NCBI RefSeq assembly: GCF_021654455.1
Contig: NZ_AP024276.1
Location: 2,108,001 to 2,172,000, forward strand
Source: Streptococcus parasuis
Lineage (GTDB): Bacteria > Bacillota > Bacilli > Lactobacillales > Streptococcaceae
DNA length: 64,000 nucleotides
Direction of reading: 5' to 3'
The position numbers and the translations under genes are program-made. Below are positions 26,394 through 35,402 of this stretch, one piece after another. Each line of letters opens with the position of its first letter. Within the stretch, counting starts at the first letter, position 1. The notes beneath the pieces are model-generated. The model was given only the letters and a program-made list of their open reading frames with translations, had not been told where the DNA came from and did not search any database.

Positions 26394-27308
26394 ATGAACA
26401 ATCTTTTTAAAAAGAAAGGGACCATTTGTCGACTTGCGATAACGGCTTGTATCATCTATTTCAGTATACATTCGTCGTTTTTTGCTTCCGCCACTACTCT
26501 TGGGGATAATTATCCCTATACTGCCATCAACGCCGTAGACCCTTGGAGACTTTATACCAGACAGTGCACATCTTTCTCTGCCTTTCGACTCAGTACGGTC
26601 AACGGATTTACACTACCACCTGCCTATGGTGACGCCAATGTCTGGGGTCATCGCGCTAGACAAGAGGGATATAAGGTGGATATGATACCTGCTGTAGGAG
26701 CTATCGCTTGGTGGGAATCGCCCATGCATGTTGCTTGGGTGTCGGCAGTATATGGAGACATTGTAGAAATAGAAGAGTATAACTACGGTTATCAGTACAA
26801 GTACAATCGCAGAACCATTAATAGAAACTCCGTCAGTGGCTACATCCACTTCAAGGATTTGTCTTCTTCTGCCTTGCCAAAACTTCCATCCACTGGAGTC
26901 TATACATTTTCCAGTCGTCTTCCTATAAAATCTCAAGCTACCCAGACTAGTACGACCGTTGGGTACTATGAGAACGGTGAGAAAGTATATTATGATAAGG
27001 TTGTAGAAGCTGAAGGGCAATTTTGGATTAGTTATATCAGCTATTCAGGGGTTCGGCGCTATATCCCAGTTTATTCCTTGAGCCAATCTCACCAAACAAG
27101 TTCCTTGCCCCAACTCCCATCATCGGGTACCTATAGAGTAAAAATACGCTCCAGCGTTCGAAATGCCCCGAAATTGTCCAGTCCTGAAATCACCTACTAC
27201 GATGCCGGCGCCACGGTGCACTACGACAAGCTTATAACTGCTGATGGTCGGCTGTGGATTAGCTATATTAGTTATTCAGGCATACGACGCTACATAGCTA
27301 TTTCCTAA
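26394..27308 (+). CDS. Secreted CHAP-domain wall hydrolase with two SH3 domains
   Basis: A 304-residue exported enzyme. The start follows AGGAGG. The signal peptide has a basic front, a hydrophobic core to about residue 31 and a cut near ASA-TT. The CHAP domain (about 38-150) holds the probable catalytic Cys58 (RQCTSFSAF) and His112 (MHVAWVS). Two similar SH3b-type modules follow (about 160-225 and 237-304), each ending in WISYISYSG(V/I)RRYI. It probably cuts peptidoglycan cross-bridges or amide bonds as an autolysin in cell separation. A single gene, with its own terminator. It does not look phage-derived: it has a signal peptide and no holin nearby. Confidence 0.88.
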   Translation: MNNLFKKKGTICRLAITACIIYFSIHSSFFASATTLGDNYPYTAINAVDPWRLYTRQCTSFSAFRLSTVNGFTLPPAYGDANVWGHRARQEGYKVDMIPAVGAIAWWESPMHVAWVSAVYGDIVEIEEYNYGYQYKYNRRTINRNSVSGYIHFKDLSSSALPKLPSTGVYTFSSRLPIKSQATQTSTTVGYYENGEKVYYDKVVEAEGQFWISYISYSGVRRYIPVYSLSQSHQTSSLPQLPSSGTYRVKIRSSVRNAPKLSSPEITYYDAGATVHYDKLITADGRLWISYISYSGIRRYIAIS

Positions 27309-27311
27309 CTC

Positions 27312-27343
27312 AAAAGCGCAATCTTTCGACTGCGCTTTTTTGA
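27312..27343 (+). terminator. Terminator of the CHAP gene
   Basis: AAAAGCGCA and TGCGCTTTT arms with an 11-base loop and trailing T residues, just past the stop codon. It may also serve the convergent gene at 27345. Confidence 0.88.
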
Positions 27344-27344
27344 A

Positions 27345-27869
27345 TTATATATCTGTTGAATTAACGGCTGTGCTTGGTTTTTCTTTTGGTTTACGCAAAT
27401 GGAAGAAAATTGTTATCCCAAAATAGATAGCAAACAGCACTACTTGAAAAATATATCCAAGCATAGCTTGAGATTCTACCCCTTGACGCATGACTGCATC
27501 GGTATAAACCTGTGCCACCCCTTTCGAACCAATAAATGCATAGGTTGAAAATACCAGAGTTCCAAAAAGATAGCCCAAGTAAGTATAAGAAGCTTGTTCA
27601 TTTCGTTTCAGAAACAGTAACACAATCGTTGCAATAACTGCGAGCAGAAGAACAACTACTAACGCCTTATTGATGATATTGGTTTGGAAAAGAAATGACT
27701 CTTTCATGTAATCAAAAATTGTCTCATCTAGTCCTGTCACGTTCAAATTTTGAAACATTTGTCGTGTCGATTCTTCATCATATTTTGCAAAAAAAGCTGA
27801 GTATCCTCTTAACAAACTTTGGATAACTGATAGAGTAACAAGAATATATAAATGAATTGGTTTTTTCAT
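27345..27869 (-). CDS. Four-segment membrane protein, unknown function
   Basis: A 174-residue protein with hydrophobic segments near residues 7-25, 67-87, 95-113 and 135-157 and a basic C-terminal tail (HLRKPKEKP). Residues 25-60 form a charged outer loop. I do not recognise the family. The start follows AAGGAGG. It stands alone between convergent and divergent neighbours. Confidence 0.7.
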   Translation of the reverse strand: MKKPIHLYILVTLSVIQSLLRGYSAFFAKYDEESTRQMFQNLNVTGLDETIFDYMKESFLFQTNIINKALVVVLLLAVIATIVLLFLKRNEQASYTYLGYLFGTLVFSTYAFIGSKGVAQVYTDAVMRQGVESQAMLGYIFQVVLFAIYFGITIFFHLRKPKEKPSTAVNSTDI

Positions 27870-27977
27870 ATGAACCTCCTTGTATTATTTTACTCTTATA
27901 TCTTTGTTTTGTCAATCATATATTTCATTTGGCTACAAATATAAATTTGTCGTACTAAATTCAAAGGAGGAAAACTC

Positions 27978-28160
27978 ATGAAGAAATTACCCACCTATAT
28001 CGGAGTGATTATTTTTGTAGTTACTCTACTGATTAACTGGTTATTGCCAAGTCTTGCTAAAGTGCTGAATACATTTTTCATTTGGACTATCGTAGCCTGC
28101 CTACTCTACACCATCTACTACTGGATTCGCTACTGGCTCTATGCCCGACAACAGAGTTAA
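27978..28160 (+). CDS. Small membrane protein of 60 residues
   Basis: The ATG follows AAAGGAGG at seven bases, a near-perfect ribosome site. The product is almost entirely two hydrophobic helices (about 7-27 and 32-52) with a basic end (YARQQS). A hairpin terminator follows at once, so it is a single-gene unit. Function unknown. Confidence 0.75.
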   Translation: MKKLPTYIGVIIFVVTLLINWLLPSLAKVLNTFFIWTIVACLLYTIYYWIRYWLYARQQS

Positions 28161-28165
28161 CAAAG

Positions 28166-28194
28166 ACTCCTCTAAGTTAGCTGCTTAGAGGAGT
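28166..28194. terminator. Terminator shared by the 60-codon gene and malQ
   Basis: A perfect 11-base stem (ACTCCTCTAAG and complement) with a seven-base loop, between convergent gene ends. T-rich sequence follows on the plus strand. Confidence 0.85.
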
Positions 28195-28199
28195 TCATT

Positions 28200-29720
28200 T
28201 TATTCTGATTTTTCATTAACTATGCGCACATTGACACGACGATAAGTCTCGGTCAAATCAAGCAGCTCTGCTTCTATTGCTGGGGTGAGTTGCTCTTCTG
28301 CCATTCTCCATGTCCAGTTGCCACCAAGTGTATTTGGCAAGTTCATGCGTGCAGAACCGTCTAAGCCAAGTAGGTCTTGCATGGTTACAACAGCCATGAA
28401 GGCTGGGGACCCAAAGAGAAGGCGGAAGAGGGCGTGATGGACCGTTTCATCATCGCGTCGATTGCTATACTTATCTAAGAATGCACGTGAAGCAGGAGTC
28501 GTTTCATTTTCGTACCAGCCAAGAATCGTATCATTGTCATGGGTTCCCGTATATGCCACCACATTATTCGGATGGTTATGGGGCATTTCAATGCTGTCTC
28601 CCTCAGGGTCAAAGGCAAACTGCAAAACTTTCATACCAGGGAAACCTGTCGTATCACGCAATTGGATAACCTTGTCCGTCACAGAACCGAGATCCTCAGC
28701 AATAATATTTAGATCACCAAGTTCACGTTTGATCGTATCAAATAATTCAAAACCTGGCGCTTCAACACGGTAACCGTTTACAGCAGTTTCTTCACCTGCT
28801 GGAATTTCCCAGAAAGAGGCAAAGCCGATAAAGTGGTCGATTCGAACCATATCGTAAATCTTGAAAGATTCTCGTAAACGTGCAACCCACCATGTGAAGC
28901 CGTCTTGTTTCATCGCTTCCCAGTCATAAATTGGATTGCCCCAAAGCTGACCAATTTCTGAAAATGCATCCGGTGGACAACCTGCAACCACACTCGGCTT
29001 GCCTTCTTCATCCGTTTTAAAGAAATGAGGGTTGGCCCACATATCAGCAGAATCTGCAGCAATGTAGATTGGCATATCCCCAACAAACTCAATACCTTTG
29101 GCATTGGCGTAAGCCTTTAAAGCCTTCCATTGTGAAAAGAATAAATATTGTGTAATGCGGTGATAATCAATTCGATCTGCCAACAAGTGACGATAGTGTT
29201 CCAAAGTGTCATGATGACGCAAACGAGCCCCTTGGTCTTCCCAATCAGTCCAGGGTTTGAGATCGAAATGCTCTTTAATGGCCATATATTCAGCAAATGT
29301 ATGGATCCAAAAATCATTTTCCGTCAAGAAAATTCCGTACTCAGCTGGCAAACCTTGCGCTTTGATATTCGCAACTACTTTTTCTAATAATGGTCGACGA
29401 GCTTGAAAAATTGCTGCGTAATCTACTTCTACAGGATTCTGACCAAAATCAATACCTTGTAAATCTTCTGATTGTAGCCAACCTTTTTCGACTAATATAT
29501 CGAAATCAATAAAATGCGTATTACCAGCAAATGCCGAAAATGACTGATATGGAGAATCTCCATAACTAGTCGTTCCCAACGGTAAAATTTGCCAATAGCG
29601 TTGCTTTGTGCGAACTAAAAAATCAACAAAATCATAAGCTGCTTGGCCCATTGAACCAATTCCATATTTTCCTGGTAATGATGAGACGTGCATGAGCACT
29701 CCACTTTGGCGTTGTTTCAT
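28200..29720 (-). CDS. malQ: 4-alpha-glucanotransferase (amylomaltase)
   Basis: A 506-residue GH77 enzyme that disproportionates maltodextrins. Visible signatures are SGVLMHVSSLPGKYGIGS, the nucleophile region MVRIDHFIGF, acid/base in IIAEDLGSV and YTGTHDNDTILGW. Cytosolic. Divergent from malX across a control region with MalR/CcpA-like operators. No glycogen phosphorylase gene follows; a terminator comes right after. Confidence 0.95.
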   Translation of the reverse strand: MKQRQSGVLMHVSSLPGKYGIGSMGQAAYDFVDFLVRTKQRYWQILPLGTTSYGDSPYQSFSAFAGNTHFIDFDILVEKGWLQSEDLQGIDFGQNPVEVDYAAIFQARRPLLEKVVANIKAQGLPAEYGIFLTENDFWIHTFAEYMAIKEHFDLKPWTDWEDQGARLRHHDTLEHYRHLLADRIDYHRITQYLFFSQWKALKAYANAKGIEFVGDMPIYIAADSADMWANPHFFKTDEEGKPSVVAGCPPDAFSEIGQLWGNPIYDWEAMKQDGFTWWVARLRESFKIYDMVRIDHFIGFASFWEIPAGEETAVNGYRVEAPGFELFDTIKRELGDLNIIAEDLGSVTDKVIQLRDTTGFPGMKVLQFAFDPEGDSIEMPHNHPNNVVAYTGTHDNDTILGWYENETTPASRAFLDKYSNRRDDETVHHALFRLLFGSPAFMAVVTMQDLLGLDGSARMNLPNTLGGNWTWRMAEEQLTPAIEAELLDLTETYRRVNVRIVNEKSE

Positions 29721-29753
29721 TTATATCCCCTATTCTCGCACTATAATTGATAG

Positions 29754-29802
29754 TGCAAACGTTTTCTCGTTATATTATATACCCAAGGTCTAAACAAATC
29801 AA
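29754..29802 (-). promoter_or_regulatory. malQ promoter with operator
   Basis: On the minus strand -35 TTGATT (29797-29802) and -10 TATAAT (29774-29779) are 17 bases apart. An operator-like GAGAAAACGTTTGCA (29754-29768) lies just after the expected start point, where a LacI-type repressor would block elongation. Confidence 0.7.
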
Positions 29803-29926
29803 GCAATATTCATTATAATTCTTTAAAAGTTGGAGAAATATTTCACTTTCTTTCATTAAAATAATTAAAAAAATAATTGCTCGAAATTGCACTAAAAATT
29901 TTTTTGAAAAAATTTTTTAAAAACGC

Positions 29927-29985
29927 TTGCAAACGTGTGCGCGATGGTGTATAATAAAGGCACATTAGGAAAACGTTTGCACCTT
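29927..29985 (+). promoter_or_regulatory. malX promoter with two operators
   Basis: -35 TTGCAA (29927-29932) and -10 TATAAT (29950-29955) are 17 bases apart. One CAAACG-type operator (TTGCAAACGTGTGCG, 29927-29941) covers the -35 and a second (AAAACGTTTGCACC, 29970-29983) lies at the expected start of transcription. Both resemble the pneumococcal MalR site and also CcpA cre sites. Confidence 0.75.
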
Positions 29986-30025
29986 GCAAGCGTATCATCA
30001 CTATTTTTATTCTTGGAGGAAGAAT

Positions 30026-31285
30026 ATGAAACACACACTTCTTAAGAGCGTTGCTCTTCTAGCTGCATCAACTGCTGTTTTGGCTGCTTGCTCAAACTCA
30101 GATTCATCAACATCTTCATCTAGCGCTGCTAGCGAAAGCAAAGAGTTGACAATTTACATTGACCAAGGTTATGAAACTTACATCAATGATGTCAAAGCTG
30201 CTTTTGAAAAAGAAAACGATGTAACTGTTACAGTTAAAACTGGTGATGCATTGACTGGTTTGGATAACTTGTCATTGGATAACCAATCAGGTTCAGCTCC
30301 AGACGTTATGATGGCACCATACGACCGCGTAGGTAGCCTTGGTTCTGAAGGTCAATTGTCAGAATTGACACTTGCTGACAGCAGCAAAACTGATGATACA
30401 ACAACTGCTCTTGTAACAAACGACGGTAAAGTTTATGGTTCACCTGCAGTTATCGAAACACTTGTTCTTTACTACAACAAAGATTTAGTTTCAGCGGCAC
30501 CTAAAACATTTGCTGAATTAGAAGAATTGGCTAAAGATAGCAAATATGCTTTTGAAGGTGAAACTGGTAAAACAACTGCCTTCCTTGCTGACTGGACAAA
30601 CTTCTACTACACTTACGGTCTTTTAGCAGGTTACGGTGGTTACGTATTCGGTGATAACGGTACTAACCCAGAAGACATCGGTCTTGCAAACGATGGTGCT
30701 GTTAAAGCGATTGAATACGCTAAAACTTGGTATGAAAAATGGCCTCAAGGTCTTCAGGATAGCACAGCTGCTAACAACTTGATCAACACTCAATTCACTG
30801 AAGGTAAAGCTGTTGCAGTCATCGAAGGTCCTTGGAAAGCAGCTTCATATAAAGAAGCTGGTGTGAACTACGGTGTAGCTACTATCCCAACTCTTCCAAA
30901 TGGCGAAAACTACGCAGCATTTGGTGGTGGTAAAGCTTGGGTTGTTCCTACAGGTTCTAAAAACCCAGAATTGGCTCAAAAATTTGTTGACTACTTGACT
31001 TCTACAGATCAACAAAAAGCACTTTACGATGCTACAAACGAAATTCCTGCTAACACTGAAGCTCGTGAATACGCAGTAAGCAAAAACGATGAGTTGACAA
31101 CTGCTGTTATCAACCAATTCGCTTCAGCTCAACCAATGCCAAACATCTCTGAAATGGGTTCAGTTTGGACACCAGCTGGTAACATGCTCTTCGAAGCAGC
31201 AAGTGGTGCTAAAGACGCTAAAACTGCTGCAACAGATGCTGTAAAAGCTATTGCAGATGAGATTGCTCAAAAACACAGCAACTAG
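30026..31285 (+). CDS. malX: Maltodextrin-binding lipoprotein
   Basis: A 419-residue solute-binding protein of the maltose/maltodextrin ABC importer. The ATG at 30026 follows GGAGGAAGAAT; the frame extends upstream to 29984 without a ribosome site. Lipobox LAAC puts the lipid on Cys22, with a Ser-rich linker after it. The mature part has the MalE fold pattern (ELTIYIDQGYETYIND, APDVMMAPYDRVGSL). Anchored outside the membrane, it passes substrate to MalC-MalD. Confidence 0.95.
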   Translation: MKHTLLKSVALLAASTAVLAACSNSDSSTSSSSAASESKELTIYIDQGYETYINDVKAAFEKENDVTVTVKTGDALTGLDNLSLDNQSGSAPDVMMAPYDRVGSLGSEGQLSELTLADSSKTDDTTTALVTNDGKVYGSPAVIETLVLYYNKDLVSAAPKTFAELEELAKDSKYAFEGETGKTTAFLADWTNFYYTYGLLAGYGGYVFGDNGTNPEDIGLANDGAVKAIEYAKTWYEKWPQGLQDSTAANNLINTQFTEGKAVAVIEGPWKAASYKEAGVNYGVATIPTLPNGENYAAFGGGKAWVVPTGSKNPELAQKFVDYLTSTDQQKALYDATNEIPANTEAREYAVSKNDELTTAVINQFASAQPMPNISEMGSVWTPAGNMLFEAASGAKDAKTAATDAVKAIADEIAQKHSN

Positions 31286-31300
31286 TCAAGTTTAAAGTTG

Positions 31301-31321
31301 GACTGGGAATTCTTCCCAGTC
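31301..31321 (+). terminator. Attenuating hairpin between malX and malC
   Basis: A perfect nine-base stem (GACTGGGAA with TTCCCAGTC) and a three-base loop, followed by only a broken T tract. It probably lets the binding protein be made in excess over the permeases. Confidence 0.7.
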
Positions 31322-31408
31322 TACTTTATTACTTAAATTTACTCAAGGGTGTTAGTAATAAAAATTAGGATAATATACTAACTCCTATTCTCAAAGGAGA
31401 CTATGACT

Positions 31409-32698
31409 ATGAAACAAAATCCAGGCAAGGCCCTCCTTTTGTCCCTGATTCCAGGTCTTGGGCAAATCTATAATAAACAAAAAGCAAAAGGATATATTTT
31501 TCTAGGGGTGTCGGTTGCTTTTCTAATCTACTTTATTACAATTGCTGCTGGTGAACTCGGAAATCTCGTCACTTTAGGTAGTCAACGTGGCCAAGATAAC
31601 TCTCTTTTCATGTTGATTCGTGGTTCTTTCCATTTGATTATCACAGTTGTTTATTTGGCGTTTTATGCACTGAACCTAAAAGATGCTCACAGTACTGCTA
31701 AGCGATGGAATGCTGGTCATCCAGTTACTACTTCTTTGCAAGATATGATTAAAGGAGTCTATGAAAATGGCTTCCCTTACTTGTTGATTATTCCATCTTA
31801 TATTGCGATGACGTTTGCTATCATCTTCCCTGTTGTAGTAACACTATTTATCGCTTTTACAAACTATGACTTTAAGCATTTACCTCCTGGTGCATTGCTA
31901 GACTGGGTTGGGTTTAGTAACTTTACAAATATTTGGAAATTGAGTACTTTCCGTACAGCATTTGGTTCTGTACTTGGCTGGACCATTATCTGGGCTCTTT
32001 GTGCTTCAACTGCCCAAATTGTTATCGGTATCTTGACAGCTATCATTGCAAACCAACCATTTATCAAAGGAAAACGTATTTTTGGTGTTATCTTCTTGCT
32101 TCCATGGGCGGTTCCAGCCTTCGTAACTATCTTGACATTCAGTAACATGTTTAACGATAGTGTAGGTGCCATTAATACACAAGTATTACCTTTCTTGAGT
32201 AAATTCTTACCATTTATTGATAATTTCTTAATCCCTTGGAAAACTGATCCATTTTGGACTAAAGTCGCCTTGATTATGATGCAGGCATGGCTCGGTTTCC
32301 CATATATCTACGTATTGACACTTGGTATTCTACAATCAATTCCAAATGACTTGTACGAAGCTGCTTATATTGATGGTGCTAATGCTATTCAAAAATTCAA
32401 CAACATTACTTTCCCAATGATCTTGGCTGTGGCAGCACCAACTCTGATCAGTCAATATACATTCAACTTCAACAACTTCTCTATCATCTACCTCTTCAAT
32501 AATGGTGGTCCTGGTAGTGTCGGTGGTGGCGCAGGGGCAACAGATATCCTGATTTCTTGGATTTACAAACTGACAACTGGTACATCACCTCAATACTCAA
32601 TGGCCGCTGCCGTTACCTTGATTATTTCATTGATTGTTATCAGTATTTCAATGATTGCATTCAAGAAATTAAATGCATTTGAAATGGAGGACGTTTAA
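31409..32698 (+). CDS. malC: Maltodextrin ABC transporter permease
   Basis: A MalF-type permease of 429 residues. I use the second ATG (31409), nine bases after AAAGGAG; the first (31403) is only three bases away. Residues 1-90 hold extra membrane segments starting [16 protein letters not shown], a stretch found in streptococcal MalC. The EAA loop that contacts the ATPase is at [20 protein letters not shown]. No ATPase gene is present; streptococci use the shared MsmK. Confidence 0.93.
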   Translation: MKQNPGKALLLSLIPGLGQIYNKQKAKGYIFLGVSVAFLIYFITIAAGELGNLVTLGSQRGQDNSLFMLIRGSFHLIITVVYLAFYALNLKDAHSTAKRWNAGHPVTTSLQDMIKGVYENGFPYLLIIPSYIAMTFAIIFPVVVTLFIAFTNYDFKHLPPGALLDWVGFSNFTNIWKLSTFRTAFGSVLGWTIIWALCASTAQIVIGILTAIIANQPFIKGKRIFGVIFLLPWAVPAFVTILTFSNMFNDSVGAINTQVLPFLSKFLPFIDNFLIPWKTDPFWTKVALIMMQAWLGFPYIYVLTLGILQSIPNDLYEAAYIDGANAIQKFNNITFPMILAVAAPTLISQYTFNFNNFSIIYLFNNGGPGSVGGGAGATDILISWIYKLTTGTSPQYSMAAAVTLIISLIVISISMIAFKKLNAFEMEDV

Positions 32699-32699
32699 G

Positions 32700-33542
32700 A
32701 TGAAACTATCTGTAAAATTTAGACGCAGGGTTAATCATATTTTAACTTATCTCTATTTGATTGCACTGTCTATCATTATTATCTATCCTCTTTTGATCAC
32801 AATCATGTCTGCCTTCAAATCTGGTAACGTGGTTGCCTTCAAATTGGATGGTTCTACTAATTTTACGTTTGATAACTTCCTAGGTTTGTTTAATGAAACG
32901 CTGTATGGAACTTGGTACTTGAATACACTGATTATTGCTACCGTTACAATGATTGTTCAAACAAGTATCGTTGTCCTTGCAGGTTATGCATATAGTCGTT
33001 ACAACTTTATGGCTCGTAAACAAAGTTTGGTGTTCTTCTTGATTATTCAAATGGTACCAACAATGGCTGCCTTGACCGCCTTCTTCGTTATGGCCCTCAT
33101 GCTAAATGCATTAAACAAGAGCTGGTTCCTTATCTTCCTTTATATTGGCGGTGGTATTCCAATGAATGCTTGGCTCATGAAAGGATACTTTGATACAGTT
33201 CCAATTTCATTAGACGAATCTGCTAAGCTAGATGGTGCTGGTCACTTCAGACGTTTCTGGCAAATCGTTTTGCCTTTGGTTCGTCCAATGATTGCGGTAC
33301 AAGCACTTTGGGCTTTCATGGGACCTTTCGGGGACTATATTTTATCAAAATTCTTGCTTCGTGAAAAAGAATTCTATACCGTTGCCGTTGGTCTACAAAC
33401 CTTCATCAGCGATCCTAAGAATCTTAAGATATCATACTTTGCGGCAGGTGCGATTCTCATTGCCCTACCTATCAGTATTCTATTCTTCTTCCTACAAAAG
33501 AACTTTGTATCTGGTCTTACAAGTGGTGGCGACAAGGGTTAA
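32700..33542 (+). CDS. malD: Maltodextrin ABC transporter permease
   Basis: A MalG-type permease of 280 residues. The ATG at 32700 starts one base after the malC stop, with GGAGG inside the end of malC; the upstream extension to 32673 is not used. Six membrane segments, and the EAA-type loop [21 protein letters not shown]. Partner of MalC. Confidence 0.94.
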   Translation: MKLSVKFRRRVNHILTYLYLIALSIIIIYPLLITIMSAFKSGNVVAFKLDGSTNFTFDNFLGLFNETLYGTWYLNTLIIATVTMIVQTSIVVLAGYAYSRYNFMARKQSLVFFLIIQMVPTMAALTAFFVMALMLNALNKSWFLIFLYIGGGIPMNAWLMKGYFDTVPISLDESAKLDGAGHFRRFWQIVLPLVRPMIAVQALWAFMGPFGDYILSKFLLREKEFYTVAVGLQTFISDPKNLKISYFAAGAILIALPISILFFFLQKNFVSGLTSGGDKG

Positions 33543-33548
33543 TCTTGT

Positions 33549-33576
33549 CCCACCCTTTTCCCTTTTTATGGGTGGG
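33549..33576 (+). terminator. Hairpin between malD and malA
   Basis: CCCACCC and GGGTGGG arms with a 14-base loop, no T run after it. More likely an mRNA-stabilising or processing hairpin than a full terminator. Confidence 0.55.
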
Positions 33577-33603
33577 CTATGATATCTATGAAAGGACAAA
33601 TTT

Positions 33604-34386
33604 ATGCTACCATATCCATTTTCATATTTTTCCAGCATTGCCACACCTAGAAAAATGTTTGCCAATCGGAAACGAATGAACCTTTGGCAACGTCTATTTA
33701 CAACAATCTTTTTAGTTGCTCTCCTTGTGATTCCTCCAACCTTACAAACCTTTTCATTGGAGACTTATCCACTTGATAATTTTGTTGAGGGAATTTACCA
33801 ACCCTTATCTGATGACGTAGTAACCGACCTTCACGCCAATAGTCAATTAACTGGAGGAAAATTCGTTTACACTGGTACCAAACAATGGGAGCAAGTTACT
33901 TTCGGAGACACTGTTAGCACTAGTAAAGACTTCTCATTCCAATTCAAAGAGAGTAACCTGATTATTCGAAAGGGTCAAGATGTATTAGCAGAAATCACTT
34001 ATGATGGAATGTCTACAGATGACTTTGCTAACAAAGAGCAGCTTCGTGCTGCGATCTCAAAAAACTGGTATCAAGCCAATAAAGCAGTTGTTGGGCTCGG
34101 TGTGACATTGGTATCTTCATTTATTCTGGCAGTCAACCTACTATTTATCCTATTAGGTGCTAGTTTCTTCCTTTACTTAACAAAAAAATCACGCCTTTTC
34201 CATTTTAGAACCTTCGCTGAATGTTACAATTTTTCTCTAAATTGTTTAGGTTTTCCGACGATTATTGCCTGCCTAATTGGTTTGTTTGGCCAGCCAATTA
34301 CTACTATTTTGACTCTACAAAATATCCTTTTTGTGCTATGCTTATTATGGGTATTTTTCAAAACAAAATTCAGAGATGAGAACTAG
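33604..34386 (+). CDS. malA: DUF1189 membrane protein, MalA type
   Basis: A 260-residue membrane protein. One membrane segment near 33-51, a large outer loop (about 52-155), then three or four more segments. DUF1189 proteins sit in the same place in the pneumococcal mal operon, where the gene is called malA. Role in maltodextrin use is not clear. The malR ATG comes nine bases after its stop. Confidence 0.82.
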   Translation: MLPYPFSYFSSIATPRKMFANRKRMNLWQRLFTTIFLVALLVIPPTLQTFSLETYPLDNFVEGIYQPLSDDVVTDLHANSQLTGGKFVYTGTKQWEQVTFGDTVSTSKDFSFQFKESNLIIRKGQDVLAEITYDGMSTDDFANKEQLRAAISKNWYQANKAVVGLGVTLVSSFILAVNLLFILLGASFFLYLTKKSRLFHFRTFAECYNFSLNCLGFPTIIACLIGLFGQPITTILTLQNILFVLCLLWVFFKTKFRDEN

Positions 34387-34395
34387 GAGATTATT

Positions 34396-35379
34396 ATGCG
34401 TGCAACAATCAAAGACGTCGCAAAATTAGCAGGGGTGTCTCCCTCTACTGTGACGCGTGTTATTCAAAATAGCTCTGCTATTAGCCAAAAAACTAAAGAC
34501 CTCGTCCGCAAAGCGATGACTGAGCTCAACTATCATCCAAACTTAAATGCACGTAGTTTAGTAAGTAGCTACACCCAGGTAATTGGTCTAATTTTACCTG
34601 ATGATTCAGATGTTTTCTATCAAAACCCCTTTTTCCCAACTGCATTGCGAGGGATTTCTCAAGTAGCTGCTGATCACAACTACGCCATCCAGATTTCTAC
34701 TGGAAAGAATGAGGCGCAACGTTTAGAAGCGATTTCGCAGATGGTCTACGGTCAACGTGTTGATGGATTAATTTTCTTGTATTCTAAACCTGATGATCCT
34801 TTAGTGCAACTTGCCATCCAGCATAATTTTCCCTTCTTAATTTTGGGTAAAGCTGACTCTCCTTTTATTTCTCTCGTCGATAATGATAATATTCAGGCTG
34901 GTTTTGAGGCAACAAACTACTTTATCAATAAAGGTTACAAGAATATCGCGTTTGTGGCTGGTAACAAGGAGCTGGTCGTATCACAGGACCGATACTCAGG
35001 TTACAAAAATGCATTGAAATCACACAATATTCCACTGGATGAAAACAAAGTAAGATTCGTGTCTGGTTTCTTGCTTGAAGATAGTTCTTATAAAATCTCA
35101 AAAAAATTGCTCAAACAAGACTTGGATGCAATCGTCACAACCGATACTTCCGTGGCTGAAGGGGTTGTTAAATACCTCAACGAGGCAAATATTAAGTTGC
35201 CAATCATTTCCTTTGACTCTGTCAAACCAAAACTAGATATTGATGCCTACGTAGATGTCCATGCGATTAAGTTGGGACGTGTTGCTTTCAATACGCTACA
35301 TCAAATCATCAATGACAACAAACAAGGTAAGCAAGTTTGCTACCGTCGTGTCATTCCACATACAATTACTGAACTTTAA
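34396..35379 (+). CDS. malR: LacI-family maltose regulator
   Basis: A 327-residue LacI/GalR repressor. The helix-turn-helix and hinge are at the start (TIKDVAKLAGVSPSTVTRV, then NYHPNLNARSL). A periplasmic-binding-type effector domain follows. It is the likely repressor of malQ and malX through the sites at 29754-29985. Confidence 0.93.
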   Translation: MRATIKDVAKLAGVSPSTVTRVIQNSSAISQKTKDLVRKAMTELNYHPNLNARSLVSSYTQVIGLILPDDSDVFYQNPFFPTALRGISQVAADHNYAIQISTGKNEAQRLEAISQMVYGQRVDGLIFLYSKPDDPLVQLAIQHNFPFLILGKADSPFISLVDNDNIQAGFEATNYFINKGYKNIAFVAGNKELVVSQDRYSGYKNALKSHNIPLDENKVRFVSGFLLEDSSYKISKKLLKQDLDAIVTTDTSVAEGVVKYLNEANIKLPIISFDSVKPKLDIDAYVDVHAIKLGRVAFNTLHQIINDNKQGKQVCYRRVIPHTITEL

Positions 35380-35402
35380 CTTAGAAAGGAGCCTTTTGGC
35401 TC

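Noticed and set aside
26394..27308. CHAP/SH3 protein as prophage endolysin
   Set aside because: It has a signal peptide and no holin or phage genes nearby.
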